64,000 nucleotides of DNA from Sediminibacterium magnilacihabitans. GTDB lineage: Bacteria > Bacteroidota > Bacteroidia > Chitinophagales > Chitinophagaceae. Below the pieces are notes generated by a model. It was not told the DNA's origin. It saw only the letters and a list, made by a program, of their open reading frames with translations, and made no database searches. How positions within the stretch are numbered: position 1 is the first letter of the stretch; the number at the start of each line of letters is the position of its first letter. Location of the stretch: contig PVEQ01000001.1 in the NCBI GenBank assembly GCA_002973575.1, forward strand, positions 248,001 through 312,000, given 5' to 3'. This document shows, piece by piece, positions 62,006 through 64,000 of the stretch. The position numbers and the translations under genes are program-made.

Positions 62006-64000
62006 ATGAGAAGACTACTAACATCAATTTTGCTGTTGTGCACACTTGGGGCTGTAGCACAGCAAAGAACTGTTTCCGGCACCGTCCGGCAAAAAGAAAC
62101 GGGTTTACCACTGGCAGGAGCCACAGTGAAATCTTCTTTGCAAACCATTGCAACAGATAGCCTTGGACGCTTCCAAGTACTGACGAAAACTGGTGAGCAT
62201 TTGCAGGTAACCTATGTAGGTATGATCCCAGCGACTGCAAAAGTTCCTGCAACAGGAACGATGGCTTTTGTACTCACGCCATCATCAACAGACCTTACCC
62301 AGATTGTGGTAACCGGTTATCAATCACAACGCAAAGCCGATCTGACCGGTGCTGTATCTGTTGTAGATGTAGGCGAACTAAAGAAACAAGCCGTGGCCAA
62401 CCCTATCAAAGCCTTACAAGGAGAGGTTGCCGGCGTTTTTATTTCTTCTAACGGATCGCCTAGTGCACCGGCAACCATCAGAATACGCGGGATCGGTACA
62501 CTCAACGATAACGACCCGCTGTTCATCATTGATGGTGTTCCTACCAAGGCAGGTATGCATGAACTCAATCCCAATGATATAGAATCCATGCAGGTATTGA
62601 AAGATGCATCTGCTGCCAGTATTTACGGATCGAGGGCTGCCAATGGTGTGATTATTATTACTACGAAGCAGGGCAAGGCAGGCCGCGTACAGGTTTCAGC
62701 TAACGCGTACACTGCAACGCAGTTTTATACAACCAGTCCCCAAATGCTCAATGCAGGCGGTTACGGACAGGCCTACTGGCAGGCAGCAGTGAACAGCGGA
62801 AGAGACCCCAATGTGAACAATATCGCTTATCGCTTCCAATGGCATGCAGACAATAGCGGAAAACCGATGCTTGATAAGATACTGTTGCCAGCGTATTTAG
62901 ATGCAGCACATACCATGCATGCCAGCAATACAGATTGGTTCGATGCTATCTCAAAACAAGGGTTGATACAAGCCTATGATATTTCTATCTCGAACGGTAC
63001 CGAAAAAGGTAATTACTTGTTTTCAGCAGGCTACTTCGATAACCAGGGTGTTGTGAAGACCACAGGTTTCAACCGTCTCTCTGCCCGCATGAACGCGAGC
63101 TATAAATTAATAGACGGACGGTTGACCATCGGAGAAAATTTCACGATCAACCGTACCAGGGAAGTAATAGATCCCGGAGTGTTGAACCTCGCATTACAGG
63201 CGCTTCCGATAGTTCCTGTACATACAGTGGATGGTATCGGCTGGGGCGGACCCGTTGGCGGGATGAACGACAGGCAGAATCCTGTACGGCTGCTGGAGGA
63301 TAACAAACAAAACAATTATCACTACCTGCGCGTATTCGGTAATGTGTATGCGAACCTCAACATCATGAAAGGCCTTGATCTAAGGACCAGTGTTGGACTG
63401 GACTACGGCAATTATGTACAAAGCAATTTCCAAAAGAAGTATCGCTCTGGTTACCTGGTGAATGATATGAATAAACTCACGATGACCTATTCCAACACTT
63501 CGAAGATCACCTGGTCGAATACCATCAATTACAACCGTTCATTTGGCGCACATTTGGTGAATGCAGTGGCCGGTACGGAATTCTATCGCCAGAATGATAT
63601 GAGTTTTTATGCGAGCAGGCAGAATTTTGCCATTCAGGACCCCGACTATACTTACCTGGATGCTGGTACCGGTAATAAAGACAACGGAGGAGGCGCTGCC
63701 GCCAATGCATTGATGTCTTATTTTGGGAAACTGAACTATATGTATGATAACCGTTACCTCGCCTCCTTTACTATTCGGCGCGATGGTTCTTCGAGATTCG
63801 GTAGTAACAATCGTTATGGCACCTTTCCGGCCTTTTCTTTAGGATGGCGTATAAGCCAGGAGTCATTTTTTCGCCAGTTGCTGAACCCATCTGTTATCAG
63901 CGATCTGAAGCTGCGTTTTGGCTGGGGAAAAACAGGTAATCAGGAGATCAATAATGTAGCTGCCTATTCGCTTTATGTTACCGACTACGCCGGGGGCAAT
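62006..64000 (+). CDS. SusC/RagA TonB-dependent receptor, 3' end beyond the window
   Basis: 665 codons are present with no stop. Signal peptide (MRRLLTSILLLCTLGAVAQQ), carboxypeptidase-regulatory-like domain (about 22-95; TVSGTVRQKETGLPLAGATV), TonB box region (TQIVVTGYQSQRKADLTGAV), plug domain (about 105-225; ALQGEVAGVFI, IRIRGIGTLNDNDPLFIIDGVP, VLKDASAASIYGSRAANGVIIITTKQG) and the first part of the barrel (RLSARMNASYKL, TIRRDGSSRFGSNNRYGTFPAFSLGWRIS). It imports oligosaccharides with a SusD partner, presumably encoded to the right. Fructan as substrate is inferred from the fructose-type sensor next door. Confidence 0.95.
   Translation, partial: MRRLLTSILLLCTLGAVAQQRTVSGTVRQKETGLPLAGATVKSSLQTIATDSLGRFQVLTKTGEHLQVTYVGMIPATAKVPATGTMAFVLTPSSTDLTQIVVTGYQSQRKADLTGAVSVVDVGELKKQAVANPIKALQGEVAGVFISSNGSPSAPATIRIRGIGTLNDNDPLFIIDGVPTKAGMHELNPNDIESMQVLKDASAASIYGSRAANGVIIITTKQGKAGRVQVSANAYTATQFYTTSPQMLNAGGYGQAYWQAAVNSGRDPNVNNIAYRFQWHADNSGKPMLDKILLPAYLDAAHTMHASNTDWFDAISKQGLIQAYDISISNGTEKGNYLFSAGYFDNQGVVKTTGFNRLSARMNASYKLIDGRLTIGENFTINRTREVIDPGVLNLALQALPIVPVHTVDGIGWGGPVGGMNDRQNPVRLLEDNKQNNYHYLRVFGNVYANLNIMKGLDLRTSVGLDYGNYVQSNFQKKYRSGYLVNDMNKLTMTYSNTSKITWSNTINYNRSFGAHLVNAVAGTEFYRQNDMSFYASRQNFAIQDPDYTYLDAGTGNKDNGGGAAANALMSYFGKLNYMYDNRYLASFTIRRDGSSRFGSNNRYGTFPAFSLGWRISQESFFRQLLNPSVISDLKLRFGWGKTGNQEINNVAAYSLYVTDYAGGN

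Noticed and set aside
1..64000. CRISPR array, prophage, integrase or transposase
   Set aside because: No regular direct repeats with spacers and no recombinase-like protein were found on either strand.

Overview
The window looks like a chromosomal segment of a Bacteroidota bacterium, most likely a Chitinophagaceae relative. The evidence is SusC-type receptors, hybrid two-component regulators with a periplasmic sugar-binding domain, a type IX secretion plug protein, CcmB/C/D, starts without Shine-Dalgarno sequences, and TAnnTTTG -7 boxes with a TTTG about 20-23 bp upstream of several genes. The species cannot be fixed from the sequence alone.

Layout. 1-6205: a fructan-type utilization locus (SusC 5' end, PfkB fructokinase, sugar-porter MFS, divergent hybrid sensor/AraC regulator) followed by a wrecked SusC/sialidase remnant. 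6348-17000: core genes (LolE-like permease, T9SS plug, SRP RNA, transaldolase-type aldolase, Gfo/Idh dehydrogenase, serine hydrolase, small outer-membrane barrel, HTH protein, gcvP). 17123-24083: Fe-S-type CxxCxxCC protein, CPA2 antiporter, MFS exporter, deoxynucleoside kinase, folK, sppA. 24064-24992: RES/Xre toxin-antitoxin. 25072-29656: lone ABC-2 permease, SRPBCC protein, queA, fused oligopeptide-type ABC ATPase. 29788-31000: AT-rich patch with hicAB and its palindromic operator. 31095-36767: ccmC-ccmD, gdh, HsdR-N-like nuclease, AMP nucleosidase, ccmB, tdk, a conserved unknown. 36740-42413: waaA and a nucleotide-sugar operon (DegT aminotransferase, ugd, UDP-xylose synthase, rmlD). 42418-47384: pullulanase, MFS, trehalase. 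47389-51321: FMN reductase, carboxymuconolactone-decarboxylase-like protein, a head-to-head pair of truncated genes (histidine kinase and ABC ATPase), TolC, tag. 51474-58363: three Gfo/Idh/MocA proteins (at least two apparently exported), a GH5 glycosidase with a CBM6-like tail, and an alpha/beta hydrolase. 58414-64000: a second fructan-type locus, mirror image of the first, with a hybrid sensor, an MFS gene reduced by two internal deletions, and a SusC gene that runs off the window.

How it works together. The two outer loci are paralogous fructose-sensing systems. In the established model, SusC imports oligosaccharides, the MFS carries the monosaccharide across the inner membrane, PfkB phosphorylates it, and the hybrid sensor reads the periplasmic monosaccharide. 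The right copy has lost its MFS and shows no kinase in view, so it may depend on the left copy. The central part supplies starch/trehalose breakdown and envelope-sugar synthesis.

The most unusual signal is a recurrent pattern of gene remnants that keep recognisable end segments but have lost their middles or 5' halves: SusC/sialidase near 6.0 kb, kinase/ABC near 49.1 kb, MFS near 61.7-61.9 kb. Other points of interest are the HicB operator pair, the densely self-complementary stretch at 13.4-13.6 kb, and the Gfo/Idh triad with non-canonical Rossmann fingerprints.
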